Source of the DNA: Cernens ardua
Lineage (GTDB): Bacteria; Pseudomonadota; Gammaproteobacteria; Pseudomonadales; Halomonadaceae
DNA: 64,000 bases
Direction: 5' to 3'
Assembly: GCF_051251085.1 (NCBI RefSeq)
Contig: NZ_JBPCZH010000004.1
Location: 264,099 to 328,098, forward strand
In this document: positions 18,580 through 27,603 of the stretch, piece by piece
Layout of the letters: each line of letters begins with the position of its first letter
How positions within the stretch are numbered: position 1 is the first letter of the stretch
The notes under the pieces: generated by a model
The model's input: the letters and a program-made list of their open reading frames with translations, nothing else
The model's database searches: none
Told to the model about the DNA's origin: nothing
Translations under genes and position numbers: made by a program

Positions 18580-18595
18580 TGGCATACTCCATGCA
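18580..18595 (+). promoter_or_regulatory. Sigma-54 (RpoN) promoter of glnA
   Basis: The sequence tggcatactccatgca has the invariant GG (18581-18582) and GC (18593-18594) with the required 10 bp between them and agrees with the TGGCA...TGCA core. Transcription would start near 18605, giving a leader of about 280 nt before glnA. Confidence 0.75.
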
Positions 18596-18883
18596 TCAAA
18601 AAAGAACACATGAACCAGCATCCGTCACAAATGATGTGATGCATCCAGACAAATGTAACAGGAACTGGTTATATTCGACATGTAGCCAATGAAGCTGCAA
18701 GTTTGTATCGGGTACTGTGTAATACAAGCCTGTCATTCAGGTGCATGGTGTGGATTTAAAGGCGCTATGTCACGAGCCTTAATCGGCAGTGTCGGTCAGC
18801 ATGATGTTGTGCGGTGGAATGCCATCGTGAGTTATCTGCTGTTTCAGGCGATCAAGTTAATACGTTAGTGATTGGAGACTACA

Positions 18884-20290
18884 ATGTCAGAGAAGACGCT
18901 TGCCCTCATCGAAGAACATGACGTCAAATGGGTCGATCTTCGCTTTACTGATACCAAGGGCAAGGAACAGCATGTCACTATTCCTGCTTCCGCGGTTGAT
19001 GACGAGTTCTTTGAAATCGGACAGATGTTTGATGGCTCTTCCATCGCCGGCTGGAAAGGTATCAACGAATCCGACATGATTCTGTTGCCTGAAGACGGTA
19101 CAGCCTATCTGGATCCCTTCACCGAAGATGCCACTATTACACTCCGTTGTGACATCATTGAACCTGCTACCATGCAAGGCTATGAGCGTGATCCCCGCTC
19201 TATCGCCAAACGTGCCGAAGCCTATTTGAAAAGCACCGGCCTGGGTGATACTGCATTCTTCGGCCCTGAGCCTGAGTTCTTTATCTTCGATCAGGTCAAA
19301 TTCAAGAACAGCATGAATGAAGTGTCTTTCAAGATCTCTTCGGAAGAAGGCGCCTGGGCGACCGACGAAGATTTCGAAGACGGCAACATGGCTCACCGTC
19401 CGCGTGTCAAAGGTGGCTACTTCCCCGTACCTCCGGTCGATTCATTCCACGATCTGCGTGCAATGATGTGCAACACGCTGGAAGCAGTGGGGCAGTCTGT
19501 TGAAGTTCACCACCACGAAGTGGCTAACGCAGGCCAGAACGAAATTGGTGTTAAATTCAACACGTTGGTTAAAAAGGCGGATGAAGTTCAGACCATGAAG
19601 TATGTGATCCACAATGTGGCACACGCTTATGGTAAAACGGCGACCTTCATGCCCAAGCCGATGGCAGGTGATAACGGTTCAGGTATGCATGTTCACCAGT
19701 CTTTCTGGAAAGACGGCGAAAACATGTTCGCGGGCGACGAATACGCTGGCTTGTCTGAAACAGCCCTGTACTACATCGGTGGTGTTATCAAGCATGCGCG
19801 TGCATTGAACGCATTCACCAATGCGTCTACCAACTCATACAAGCGTCTGGTTCCCGGTTTCGAAGCACCGGTAATGTTGGCCTATAGTGCCCGTAACCGT
19901 TCTGCTTCCCTGCGTATCCCTTACACGTCCAGCCCCAAGGCCAAACGTGTAGAAACGCGCTTCCCTGATCCGACCGCTAACCCTTATCTGGCCTTTTCTG
20001 CACTGCTGATGGCTGGTATCGATGGTATCAAGAACAAAATCCATCCTGGCGATGCGCTGGACAAAAACCTGTATGATCTTCCTCCGGAAGAAGCCAGCCA
20101 GGTGCCGACGGTGGCTTCCAGTCTGGAGCAGGCACTTGATGCACTGAAAGAAGACCATGAATTCCTGACCGCAGGCGGTGTATTTACTGAATCCATGATC
20201 GAAGCCTATATCGATCTGAAAATGGAAGAAGTAAACGCTGTTCGCATGGTGCCCAGTGCTGTTGAGTACGAGCTGTACTACAGCGTGTAA
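18884..20290 (+). CDS. glnA: Glutamine synthetase type I
   Basis: A 468-aa GSI-beta enzyme that forms glutamine from glutamate, ammonia and ATP. It has the N-terminal beta-grasp domain with FDGSSIAGW, the catalytic-domain motifs GPEPEFF, the NEIGVKF region, GSGMHVHQS, and RIPYTSSPKAKRVETRFPDP. The adenylylation site is present as the Tyr in NLYDLPPEE near residue 397, so control by GlnE is expected. The start ATG 18884 follows TTGGAG. Upstream are a sigma-54 promoter and NtrC sites; downstream come glnL and glnG on the same strand, about 400 bp away behind a hairpin and a terminator. Confidence 0.98.
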   Translation: MSEKTLALIEEHDVKWVDLRFTDTKGKEQHVTIPASAVDDEFFEIGQMFDGSSIAGWKGINESDMILLPEDGTAYLDPFTEDATITLRCDIIEPATMQGYERDPRSIAKRAEAYLKSTGLGDTAFFGPEPEFFIFDQVKFKNSMNEVSFKISSEEGAWATDEDFEDGNMAHRPRVKGGYFPVPPVDSFHDLRAMMCNTLEAVGQSVEVHHHEVANAGQNEIGVKFNTLVKKADEVQTMKYVIHNVAHAYGKTATFMPKPMAGDNGSGMHVHQSFWKDGENMFAGDEYAGLSETALYYIGGVIKHARALNAFTNASTNSYKRLVPGFEAPVMLAYSARNRSASLRIPYTSSPKAKRVETRFPDPTANPYLAFSALLMAGIDGIKNKIHPGDALDKNLYDLPPEEASQVPTVASSLEQALDALKEDHEFLTAGGVFTESMIEAYIDLKMEEVNAVRMVPSAVEYELYYSV

Positions 20291-20472
20291 TCGCTACTTC
20301 AGCTTATAACCTGCGGAAAGATCCAGGGACTGGTCCCAAAGGGACCGGTTCTTGGGAATGAAGGTTTGGTGAATCCATGGCCTTTGATAATCCGGTATTG
20401 CGATGATGTCTGTGCTTCGGTTATCACATTGATAGCTTGTTCATCCTGATGCGATTGGACGTAGCTGTTGTT

Positions 20473-20513
20473 AAAGAACCCCGGTGTTGGGAAACACTGG
20501 GGTTTTCTTTTTT
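20473..20513 (+). terminator. Terminator between glnA and glnL
   Basis: Stem formed by aagaaccccggtgtt on the left and aacactggggttttctt on the right (G-T wobble in the middle), followed by a T-run to 20513. It would partly insulate glnLG from glnA transcription. Confidence 0.75.
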
Positions 20514-20517
20514 GACT

Positions 20518-20535
20518 TGCACGATTTTGGTGCAT
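20518..20535 (+). promoter_or_regulatory. NtrC binding site in front of glnL
   Basis: The 18-bp sequence tgcacgattttggtgcat is a near-perfect inverted repeat of TGCAC/GGTGCA and closely matches the E. coli NtrC site pattern. It begins 6 bp after the terminator and sits about 170 bp before glnL. In E. coli an equivalent site overlaps the glnL promoter and mediates repression by NtrC. Confidence 0.72.
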
Positions 20536-20703
20536 AGGGCTAAGGTTTACTTGGGGGCAATGTGTTGAATTGGCTCATTTTAGCCTCTTTATTGCTTGTA
20601 TGCTCTGTGCTGGCGTGTTTCTTGCACCGTGTTATACAGGATGACCGCCGAGGCATTTTTCTTGCATTGACCTTACTTTGACGTACCAATTTGGCTGGAT
20701 TTG

Positions 20704-21759
20704 ATGATGATGGATGGCTTCTACCTACGCTTGTTGGAGCACTTGACGACTGCCGTCGTCCTGTTGGACGGGCAGTTGCGAGTCCGTTGGTTGAATCCGG
20801 CGGCGGAAGCATTAACCGGTATCAGCTTTCATCGGGTGGAACGTGAACCTCTGGATTGCCTGGGAGGGCAGGATAGTCAGATCCTGACGCGTTTGGAAAA
20901 AGCATTGAAAACGCAGCGCCCCTATACTCAGCGTGAAGCTGTATTGAGTCTGGCGAATGGTGATCAGATCAAAGTGGATTATACGGCAACCCCTGTCTCA
21001 GCAGATGAGCTGGTGATTGAACTGGAGCCTATCGAGCTGCTATTGCGCATTGCAAGGGAAGAAGCGTTGGCAGCGCGTAACGAGACAGTGAAAGTGCTCA
21101 CCCGAGGGTTGGCACACGAGATCAAAAACCCACTGGGAGGGATTCGTGGTGCGGCCCAACTATTGGAGCGTGACCTCCCCGACCCTGCACTGGCCGAGTT
21201 TACTCATATTATCGTTGAGGAAGCTGATCGTCTTCGAGACCTCGTGGACCGCATGTTGGGGCCTAATACTTTGCCTAATTATATGCCGGTCAACATTCAT
21301 GAAGTCATCGAGCACGTTCACACATTATTGAGTGTTCAAACCCACAATGTTGAGATTGTGCGTGATTATGATCCTAGCCTTCCCAATGTATTGGGCGACA
21401 AATCACAACTGATTCAGGCCGTATTGAACGTTGCACGTAATGCCTTGCAGGCGATGGAGGAGAGCGGTACACCTTCACCTCGATTACTGCTGAGAACACG
21501 AGCGGGTCGCAAGTTCAGTATCTCCAATGAACGCCACCAGCTGATGTGTGAAGTACAGATTATTGATAATGGCCCCGGTATCCCGGAGCACCTGCGTGAG
21601 TCCCTGTTCTACCCCATGATTACCGGCCGGCAGGAGGGAACAGGGCTGGGGCTCTCGATTTCCCAGTCCATTCTTGGGCAACATCAGGGGGCCATTGAGT
21701 GTGACAGTATTCCGGGCAGAACCGAATTCAGGCTGTTGCTGCCTATGGTGCAGTCTTGA
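20704..21759 (+). CDS. glnL: Nitrogen regulation sensor histidine kinase NtrB
   Basis: A 351-aa soluble histidine kinase: N-terminal PAS domain (residues about 5-115), the H-box GLAHEIKNPLGGIRGAAQLLE with the phosphorylated His near residue 138, then the N-box (NVARNALQAM), G1 box DNGPGIPE and G2 box GTGLGLSIS. It phosphorylates or dephosphorylates NtrC according to nitrogen status signalled by PII. There are no membrane segments, as expected. The N-terminus has three successive ATG codons at 20704-20712 and no strong ribosome binding site. glnG starts about 120 bp downstream. Confidence 0.95.
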   Translation: MMMDGFYLRLLEHLTTAVVLLDGQLRVRWLNPAAEALTGISFHRVEREPLDCLGGQDSQILTRLEKALKTQRPYTQREAVLSLANGDQIKVDYTATPVSADELVIELEPIELLLRIAREEALAARNETVKVLTRGLAHEIKNPLGGIRGAAQLLERDLPDPALAEFTHIIVEEADRLRDLVDRMLGPNTLPNYMPVNIHEVIEHVHTLLSVQTHNVEIVRDYDPSLPNVLGDKSQLIQAVLNVARNALQAMEESGTPSPRLLLRTRAGRKFSISNERHQLMCEVQIIDNGPGIPEHLRESLFYPMITGRQEGTGLGLSISQSILGQHQGAIECDSIPGRTEFRLLLPMVQS

Positions 21760-21880
21760 AGAGAAATCTTTTATCTCAAGAAGAGGCGTCGGTGGTTGCA
21801 CAATGAACGCTGTCGTCAATGATGAAAACAATAGGTGCCTCTATTGTGTAGGTACCATTCAAGTAGGGTGAGGAGTCGTC

Positions 21881-23293
21881 ATGAGTGACGTAGCAAGCGT
21901 TTATATCGTCGATGATGATCGAGCGATTCGCTGGGTGCTGGAGCGAACATTGGCACAGCCTGACCTTAACGTGCGTAGCTTTGAACGTGCGGATGAAGCG
22001 TTGAGTGCAATTGAACAGCATCCTCCTGAAGTGCTTATTACGGATATTCGTATGCCGGGTACCGATGGCTTGTCGCTCTTGGCCAGAGTCAAGGAGGTGG
22101 CAGCAGAAACGGCGGTCATTGTCATGACAGCCCATTCTGATCTTGATAGTGCAGTTGCTTCCTACCAGGGAGGCGCCTTTGAATATCTACCCAAGCCTTT
22201 TGATGTGGACGAAGCGCTCTCTCTCGTTCGCCGTGCCATTGCACACGTTCGCGAGCGCAGTGCCCCCGTGGAAGAACCGGAAGGCATTACGACAGAGATC
22301 ATTGGTGAAGCACCGGCCATGCAGGAAGTCTTCCGAGCAATAGGGCGGCTGTCCCACTCCAATATTACAGTCATGATCAATGGTGAGTCCGGGACAGGTA
22401 AGGAAAGGGTTGCCAGAGCCCTTCATCAACATAGCCCACGAGCACGAGGCCCATTCATTGCGTTAAATATGGCAGCCATTCCCAAGGATCTGATGGAGTC
22501 CGAGCTGTTCGGCCATGAAAAGGGAGCGTTTACGGGCGCCTCTGCACAACGTCGAGGGCGCTTCGAACAGGCGGATGGTGGTACGTTGTTTCTGGATGAA
22601 ATTGGCGACATGCCGGCAGATACGCAAACGCGTCTTCTGCGTGTACTCTCGGATGGCGAATTTTATCGTGTAGGGGGACATACGCCTGTACGGGCCAATG
22701 TGCGTATTATCGCGGCGACACACCAGAACCTTGAAAAGCGGGTAGAAGAAGGTCAATTTCGCGAGGATTTGTTTCACCGCCTGAACGTTATTCGTATTCA
22801 TATTCCCCGCTTGTCTGAACGTCGCGAAGATATCCCAAGACTCGCGCGTCACTTTCTTGCTGAAGCAGCCAAAGAGTTATCCACTGAACCTAAAATACTG
22901 ACGCCTGAAGCTGAACAGCGGCTCTCTAACTTGCCATGGCCCGGGAACGTTCGGCAGCTGGAAAATACCTGTCGCTGGTTGACGGTCATGGCATCCGGGC
23001 GTGAGGTGCTGGTGGAAGATCTTCCCCCTGAGCTAAGAGAAGGTGATATCGGTGAAATTCCTTCAGGCGATTGGCGTGGCGCGTTTAGAGCCTGGGCAGA
23101 TCGTGCCTTGGCAGGCGGGCAAACACACCTGCTGGAAGAAGCCGGGCCGGATTTCGAGCGTATCCTGATCGAAACGGCGCTTAAGCATACCGGTGGACGC
23201 AAGGGCGAGGCCGCCGAATTGTTGGGGTGGGGACGTAATACGCTGACCCGGAAACTGAAAGTGCTACTGCCTGAACTGGCAGATGGTGAATAA
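21881..23293 (+). CDS. glnG: Nitrogen regulation response regulator NtrC
   Basis: A 470-aa sigma-54 activator. The receiver domain has the phospho-acceptor Asp in LITDIRMPG near residue 54 and Lys in YLPKPFD. The AAA+ domain has Walker A GESGTGKE near residue 170, the sigma-54-contacting GAFTGA loop and the DEIGDMP Walker B region. A C-terminal Fis-type helix-turn-helix ends in the AAELLGWGRNTLTRKLK segment. It starts at ATG 21881 with GTGAGGAG upstream. With glnL it forms the two-component system expected to drive the sigma-54 promoter of glnA. Confidence 0.97.
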   Translation: MSDVASVYIVDDDRAIRWVLERTLAQPDLNVRSFERADEALSAIEQHPPEVLITDIRMPGTDGLSLLARVKEVAAETAVIVMTAHSDLDSAVASYQGGAFEYLPKPFDVDEALSLVRRAIAHVRERSAPVEEPEGITTEIIGEAPAMQEVFRAIGRLSHSNITVMINGESGTGKERVARALHQHSPRARGPFIALNMAAIPKDLMESELFGHEKGAFTGASAQRRGRFEQADGGTLFLDEIGDMPADTQTRLLRVLSDGEFYRVGGHTPVRANVRIIAATHQNLEKRVEEGQFREDLFHRLNVIRIHIPRLSERREDIPRLARHFLAEAAKELSTEPKILTPEAEQRLSNLPWPGNVRQLENTCRWLTVMASGREVLVEDLPPELREGDIGEIPSGDWRGAFRAWADRALAGGQTHLLEEAGPDFERILIETALKHTGGRKGEAAELLGWGRNTLTRKLKVLLPELADGE

Positions 23294-23678
23294 AGGCTAC
23301 GATAAAAAATTTCGTTCTGTGAGGAACTAAGTGACGTATCGTAAGTCTTATCTATCGGGAACAACATGTTCCCGTTCCCTTGCAAAATCCCTGTTTGAGC
23401 CTACCTCCCCGGTAGGCTTTTTTTATGTCTTTCTGTGTGGCTGTGGCGCCAGTCATTACTTATTTACTCACAGTGTACTCGCGCGCGATTGACGCTGTCG
23501 CTTTTCCCCATACCGATGCTTTGGTTCTCTGTTGGTGTGCTTCAAAGGAAGACTTATCGACGAACGCTTCCTCCACTTTCCATATGAGAGGGTTTTCAGT
23601 TTCGATAACAGCAAATGAGTGGCAGCCTGTTTCTGCTCTGGAAAGTCGAATATGTTCTGGGAGATGGTTTTTTATTGT
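23294..23678. other. Intergenic region after glnG
   Basis: About 385 bp between the convergent glnG and the S41 peptidase genes. It contains a 7-bp inverted repeat at 23356-23374 (cgggaac, 5-nt loop, gttcccg) and a terminator at 23398-23425. Beyond these I see nothing; open frames in the right half lack ribosome binding sites. Confidence 0.55.
23398..23425 (+). terminator. Terminator of glnLG
   Basis: Perfect 8-bp stem agcctacc/ggtaggct with a 5-nt loop and a run of seven T. Confidence 0.88.
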
Positions 23679-25124
23679 TTACACTCCATTGAGGTTCTTT
23701 GGTAACCCCTCTACCCATGCTTGTAGTGCGTGTGTATCAGCCAATGAGCCTGAATAAGGAAAATTCGGAATCCAGGTTTGCCAGGACGCCCGTAATCTAT
23801 TCCGCCATACCTTGGTGGGTACGCCGATTTCCAGACGTTGATCAGGACTTAGTGCATCACGACGCTCCATGTATACCGTGTCACCATCCGTTTCGCGACC
23901 AATATGAATAGCGCCCAGAGAGCGGAAAATATCCACACCATCAAGCCCCGCCGAGAAGCATTCATCATCCGTAAGCACATAGACGGTCAAGTCGAGAGGT
24001 GCGGTAGGGTGTACTGAGATGGGAGCGTCATTCCTTTGTATGAAAAAAGGCTCCTCTTTTAGCAAGGCTTCTCGCAGCCCCTCTGTGATCAAGTTTAGGA
24101 AATAGTCAACCTGATCATCCAGTACACCTGCCTCACTCATGTTTGAACGGACTTTCTCGAACCACTTTAGATTCTCAGGCGTTGCCCGGTAATCGATACT
24201 ATCTGCTAAAGCGAGAGATTCAACGGCTGCTTCTCCCCACAGGATAGCGGCGACATGAGCTGGCCAGGCCCCTGATCCACCCCTATTACCTCTTAGATCG
24301 AGGACAAGCTGTTCGGCTGCTTTAATCGTATCGATTTCTTCCTGAAATAATTGGAGGGCTTGCTGTATGCTTTTTGTTTCTTCTTCTGTTTCAGGGAAAA
24401 AATTGGGGAGTGCCAACCACCAATGCCCTTTTTTCCATTGTGTCAGTGAGGTGCTAGTAGGTGTAAATCGGTTTTTGATTTTATCTAACAATGTTGCTTT
24501 TTGATCAGTCCTCAGCGTATGCCATCTCAGGTCGATGGTTTTTTGCTTTCCATCCATTGAAAATATTGCTTGTTTAGGGCGCTCTATAAAGGGATTTCCT
24601 TCATCGAGAAAGAGATGATGCCCGTGCTGGAAACGTGAACTATTCACCGGTAGTGATTGGAAAAAAGAGTCTACATTCTTTTCATATAGCGTTTTTGCTG
24701 CGATTCCATCTGCTGAAATCAACTCGGCTCCCATTGGCACAGGAGACATCCCTGATACATGTGTCACCACCTGTTTTCCTGCAGAGGTAAAAGTGGTCAG
24801 GAAGCCCGGCCATTGAACGGGCAATACTTCCTCAAACTGTGGTTGTGCATATAGATGACCATCGTTGTAGCTACTTGAATAGCCTTGTATCAACCAGTAG
24901 TACCCTGCATAGTCATGAACGTTTCTTAGACGATCTTGTGCGAGCTGATAAGCAGCCTCAGCTTGATGAATGAAGCTCTGTCCACCGGGACCTATAGCTC
25001 CCGGATGATTGGCAAGGACATCATTATGGAAAAAGTTGAGATGTTCTTTTGCTCGGTGTTGCCAGGTATTAGTTGTAACGAGGTCGGGTGATGCATTTGG
25101 GGAAATGGAGTCGGAAGATGCCAT
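23679..25124 (-). CDS. S41 family peptidase (C-terminal-processing-peptidase-like), apparently cytoplasmic
   Basis: A 481-aa protein with a TSPc-type C-terminal half: LVLDLRGNRGGSG near residue 290, VYVLTDDECFSAGLDGVDIF, where Ser in CFSAG is the likely nucleophile, and GRETDGDT. The N-terminal half has helical sequence and a segment with PMGAELISADG that could be a degenerate PDZ-like module. I see no signal peptide, unlike exported CtpA/Prc proteases. The start ATG 25124 has AAGG with 9-bp spacing; the frame is open to 25208. Base composition is AT-richer than the neighbours and the gene stands alone, so acquisition by transfer is possible. Substrate unknown. Confidence 0.72.
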   Translation of the reverse strand: MASSDSISPNASPDLVTTNTWQHRAKEHLNFFHNDVLANHPGAIGPGGQSFIHQAEAAYQLAQDRLRNVHDYAGYYWLIQGYSSSYNDGHLYAQPQFEEVLPVQWPGFLTTFTSAGKQVVTHVSGMSPVPMGAELISADGIAAKTLYEKNVDSFFQSLPVNSSRFQHGHHLFLDEGNPFIERPKQAIFSMDGKQKTIDLRWHTLRTDQKATLLDKIKNRFTPTSTSLTQWKKGHWWLALPNFFPETEEETKSIQQALQLFQEEIDTIKAAEQLVLDLRGNRGGSGAWPAHVAAILWGEAAVESLALADSIDYRATPENLKWFEKVRSNMSEAGVLDDQVDYFLNLITEGLREALLKEEPFFIQRNDAPISVHPTAPLDLTVYVLTDDECFSAGLDGVDIFRSLGAIHIGRETDGDTVYMERRDALSPDQRLEIGVPTKVWRNRLRASWQTWIPNFPYSGSLADTHALQAWVEGLPKNLNGV

Positions 25125-25416
25125 TATCATATGCCTTGATATTATTTTTATAGATAGTCGCATTGTGCAGCGATTATTGTCTCCATAACGTTTAGCACAA
25201 AGTTGCATGAGATAACAGAAAGCATCGGCAAGCGTTATTTTTTACGGTAATGTTAGCCATCGTCTAAAAAATACACTCAATCAGCCGATATAGTCTCCAT
25301 GTGACGACGTTGAGGCATTATGACGGTACACTTCAGTCATCTTGTTGCTACCTCTTGCTTCAAACGCTGATGCGATGAAGAGGGCGGCGTTATTTCTTAT
25401 CAGGTTGGAGTTTTTC

Positions 25417-26775
25417 ATGTCTGTCATGCAGTGGAGCCAGTTGCTTGCGCCCATTCGTATTGGTGATCCTCACAACGATCGTCATGGGGAGCTCGGACGT
25501 ACCCCTTTTCACAAGGATCATGATCGTATTGTGTTTTCCGGTTCGTTCCGCCGGCTGGGGCGCAAGACACAGGTTCATCCACTGGCAGAAAACGATCATA
25601 TTCATACGCGGTTAAGTCACTCCCTGGAAGTTGGTAGTGTAGGACGATCATTGGGCATGATGGTGGGTGAAGGATTGAAGGAAAGCCTGCCCAGTTTCAT
25701 TACCCCAGCTGACCTTGGTGTCATCGTTCAGGCAGCCTGTCTGGGGCATGACATCGGTAATCCGCCTTTTGGTCATGCGGGTGAATACGCCATTCGTGAC
25801 TGGTTTCGTGCTGCTCGAGGGCAAATGCCAGCGCTTTTCGAAAGCCTTACCCCTCCGCAAATAGAAGACTTGCTGACATACGAGGGTAACGCACAAGGCT
25901 TTCGTATCGTGACTCAGATTGAATACAACCAGTTCAATGGAGGAATGCGGCTGACGGCAGCAACGCTGGGAGCATTACTAAAGTACCCGTGGACAGTGGA
26001 ATATGCCATTAAAGGGGGCAAGTTTGGTGCTTATCAGACGGAAAAATCCCTTCTTGGTGACGTTGCTGACGTGCTTGGCTTGTTACAGCGCTCCCCGGGT
26101 GTTTCGGCATGGTGCCGGCACCCTTTGGCCTATTTGGTCGAGGCAGCCGATGATATCTGTTATGCCCTGCTTGATCTTGAGGACGGCATGGAGATGGATA
26201 TTCTTCGTTTCGATGAGGTGGCTGAAATTCTGGGCCAGATTGCCGGTTTGGCGAAGGATGATCCGGTATGGGATGAGTTCAGGCAAATGGCAGCCTCTGG
26301 TGTATCTCGGCGCAGGCGGATTGCAGCCTTGCGTGGCATGGCAATGGAACGTGCCGTCGGTGAGGTGGCAGATGCTTTTGTGGCGCATGAAAAGACTTTG
26401 CTGTCAGGTGAAATGCAGGACGATCTATTGGCCTATTGCCATGCTGATCTTTCTGAAGGTGTACAACGTGCCAAGGATATTGCTCGACAGCAGATTTTCA
26501 AAAATGCGCGTAAGGCCAAGTTGGAAATCGGGGCTTATACCACCCTGGGTACCCTGTTGCAGGATTTTATCGGTGCCGCCTACGAGTTGCGCTCAACCGG
26601 GCAAACCAATTACAAGCACCAACGTGTCTTGGCGCTTATTGGGGAAAACACACCCCTTGCCTCATGGGATTTGTACGCAAGTTACCGCCGTATGCTGGAT
26701 TTTATTGGTGGAATGACGGATCACTATGCGGTTGATCTGGCTCAGGAAATGGGAGGACGTTTACAGGGTTCCTGA
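25417..26775 (+). CDS. dgt: dGTP triphosphohydrolase (dGTPase)
   Basis: A 452-aa HD-domain enzyme that hydrolyses dGTP, or dNTPs, to the nucleoside and triphosphate. The metal ligands are His in HTRLSHSLEV, the HD pair in CLGHDIGNPPFGHAGE near residue 110, and a later Asp in LVEAADDICYALLDLEDG. The GRTPFHKDHDRIVFSGSFRRL segment near the N-terminus is typical of the family. The start ATG 25417 has TTGGAG 6 bp upstream; the open frame extends to 25342. It is divergent from the S41 peptidase gene and is followed by a GNAT gene on the same strand. Confidence 0.93.
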   Translation: MSVMQWSQLLAPIRIGDPHNDRHGELGRTPFHKDHDRIVFSGSFRRLGRKTQVHPLAENDHIHTRLSHSLEVGSVGRSLGMMVGEGLKESLPSFITPADLGVIVQAACLGHDIGNPPFGHAGEYAIRDWFRAARGQMPALFESLTPPQIEDLLTYEGNAQGFRIVTQIEYNQFNGGMRLTAATLGALLKYPWTVEYAIKGGKFGAYQTEKSLLGDVADVLGLLQRSPGVSAWCRHPLAYLVEAADDICYALLDLEDGMEMDILRFDEVAEILGQIAGLAKDDPVWDEFRQMAASGVSRRRRIAALRGMAMERAVGEVADAFVAHEKTLLSGEMQDDLLAYCHADLSEGVQRAKDIARQQIFKNARKAKLEIGAYTTLGTLLQDFIGAAYELRSTGQTNYKHQRVLALIGENTPLASWDLYASYRRMLDFIGGMTDHYAVDLAQEMGGRLQGS

Positions 26776-26896
26776 TGAGCCAGCAGTATGATGATTCTTT
26801 ATGTGGGTGACACTTCAGCTCTTGGAATTGTCCCCATTGGGCCTGCCCAGCCGGGATAGTGCTTCCATTTATCTTTCCTTTATCAAGAGAAGACCT

Positions 26897-27385
26897 ATGG
26901 TTTCCATTCGTCCTGCTACACCCGCTGATATTCCAGCCATGACACAAGTGCTTACTGATATTTACAACGCGGGAAAACGTTCAGCACCCGGTGATGAAGC
27001 GTTGGTACGGTCCCGTTATATCGAACGTGATCATGGTATTACGTGCCTGGTGGCGGTTGATGATATGAATGGGGTTATAGGGTTCCAATCCCTTATCAGA
27101 GCCACCCATGGGAATATCTATGGCGCCCCCGAAGGGTGGGGAGTCATAGGAACACATATTTCTCCTTTGGTTGCGCGCCAAGGGGTAGGGCGAAAGCTGT
27201 TTCAACATACCAGGGCAGCTGCCAGGGAAGCTGGCCTTATTTACATTGAAGCCATGATAGCGCTGGAAAGTATTGAGGCGCAGGCCTATTACGAGAGCAT
27301 GGGCTTTCGCACTTACAAGGTCGAAAAGAGTGCCGTTGGAAAATGTTTGACGTTGTCAGATGTTAATTCAACGACAAAAAGCTAA
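26897..27385 (+). CDS. GNAT acetyltransferase, phosphinothricin acetyltransferase-like
   Basis: A 162-aa single GNAT domain beginning SIRPATPADIPAMTQVLTDIY and containing the acetyl-CoA loop VARQGVGRKLFQHT, followed by EAMIALESIEAQAYYESMGF. The layout matches the PAT/YncA branch, which acetylates small amines such as methionine sulfone or phosphinothricin; the natural substrate is unknown. The start ATG 26897 has AAGAGAAG upstream. It follows dgt by about 120 bp and could be read from the same transcript. Confidence 0.8.
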   Translation: MVSIRPATPADIPAMTQVLTDIYNAGKRSAPGDEALVRSRYIERDHGITCLVAVDDMNGVIGFQSLIRATHGNIYGAPEGWGVIGTHISPLVARQGVGRKLFQHTRAAAREAGLIYIEAMIALESIEAQAYYESMGFRTYKVEKSAVGKCLTLSDVNSTTKS

Positions 27386-27603
27386 ATCATTCCCCCTCCC
27401 TGGAGGGTGTGGCATAAATATTTGCCGCTTTACCGTATTTAACTTCCATTATTCTGAATAAAAACCTGTTTATTACCCGCGGAATTTTAAAAAACCATTC
27501 CCAAAGCGGCATCTACATATATTTTATAGCCATCACGTGGCGCATATTTATTCCATGTGTATTATGTTGGAAATATCCATTTTAGAGTGATCGGGTAAAG
27601 ACC

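Larger units (their letters stand above)
18167..18883. other. glnA-typA divergent regulatory region
   Basis: About 700 bp. It contains two NtrC half-sites (18414-18418 and 18446-18450), a sigma-54 promoter (18580-18595) and a leader of about 280 bp before glnA. The AT-rich stretch around 18390-18480 would suit DNA bending. No RNA gene is evident in the leader. Confidence 0.6.
20291..20703. other. glnA-glnL intergenic region
   Basis: About 410 bp. A perfect 9-bp hairpin at 20329-20349 lacks a T-run and may mark the glnA mRNA end or a processing point. A proper terminator follows at 20473-20512 and then an NtrC palindrome at 20518-20535 in front of glnL. Confidence 0.65.

Noticed and set aside
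23425..23757. A 110-codon plus-strand frame after glnG
   Set aside because: It overlaps the 3' end of the well-supported S41 peptidase gene on the other strand, begins inside a terminator tail and has no domain.
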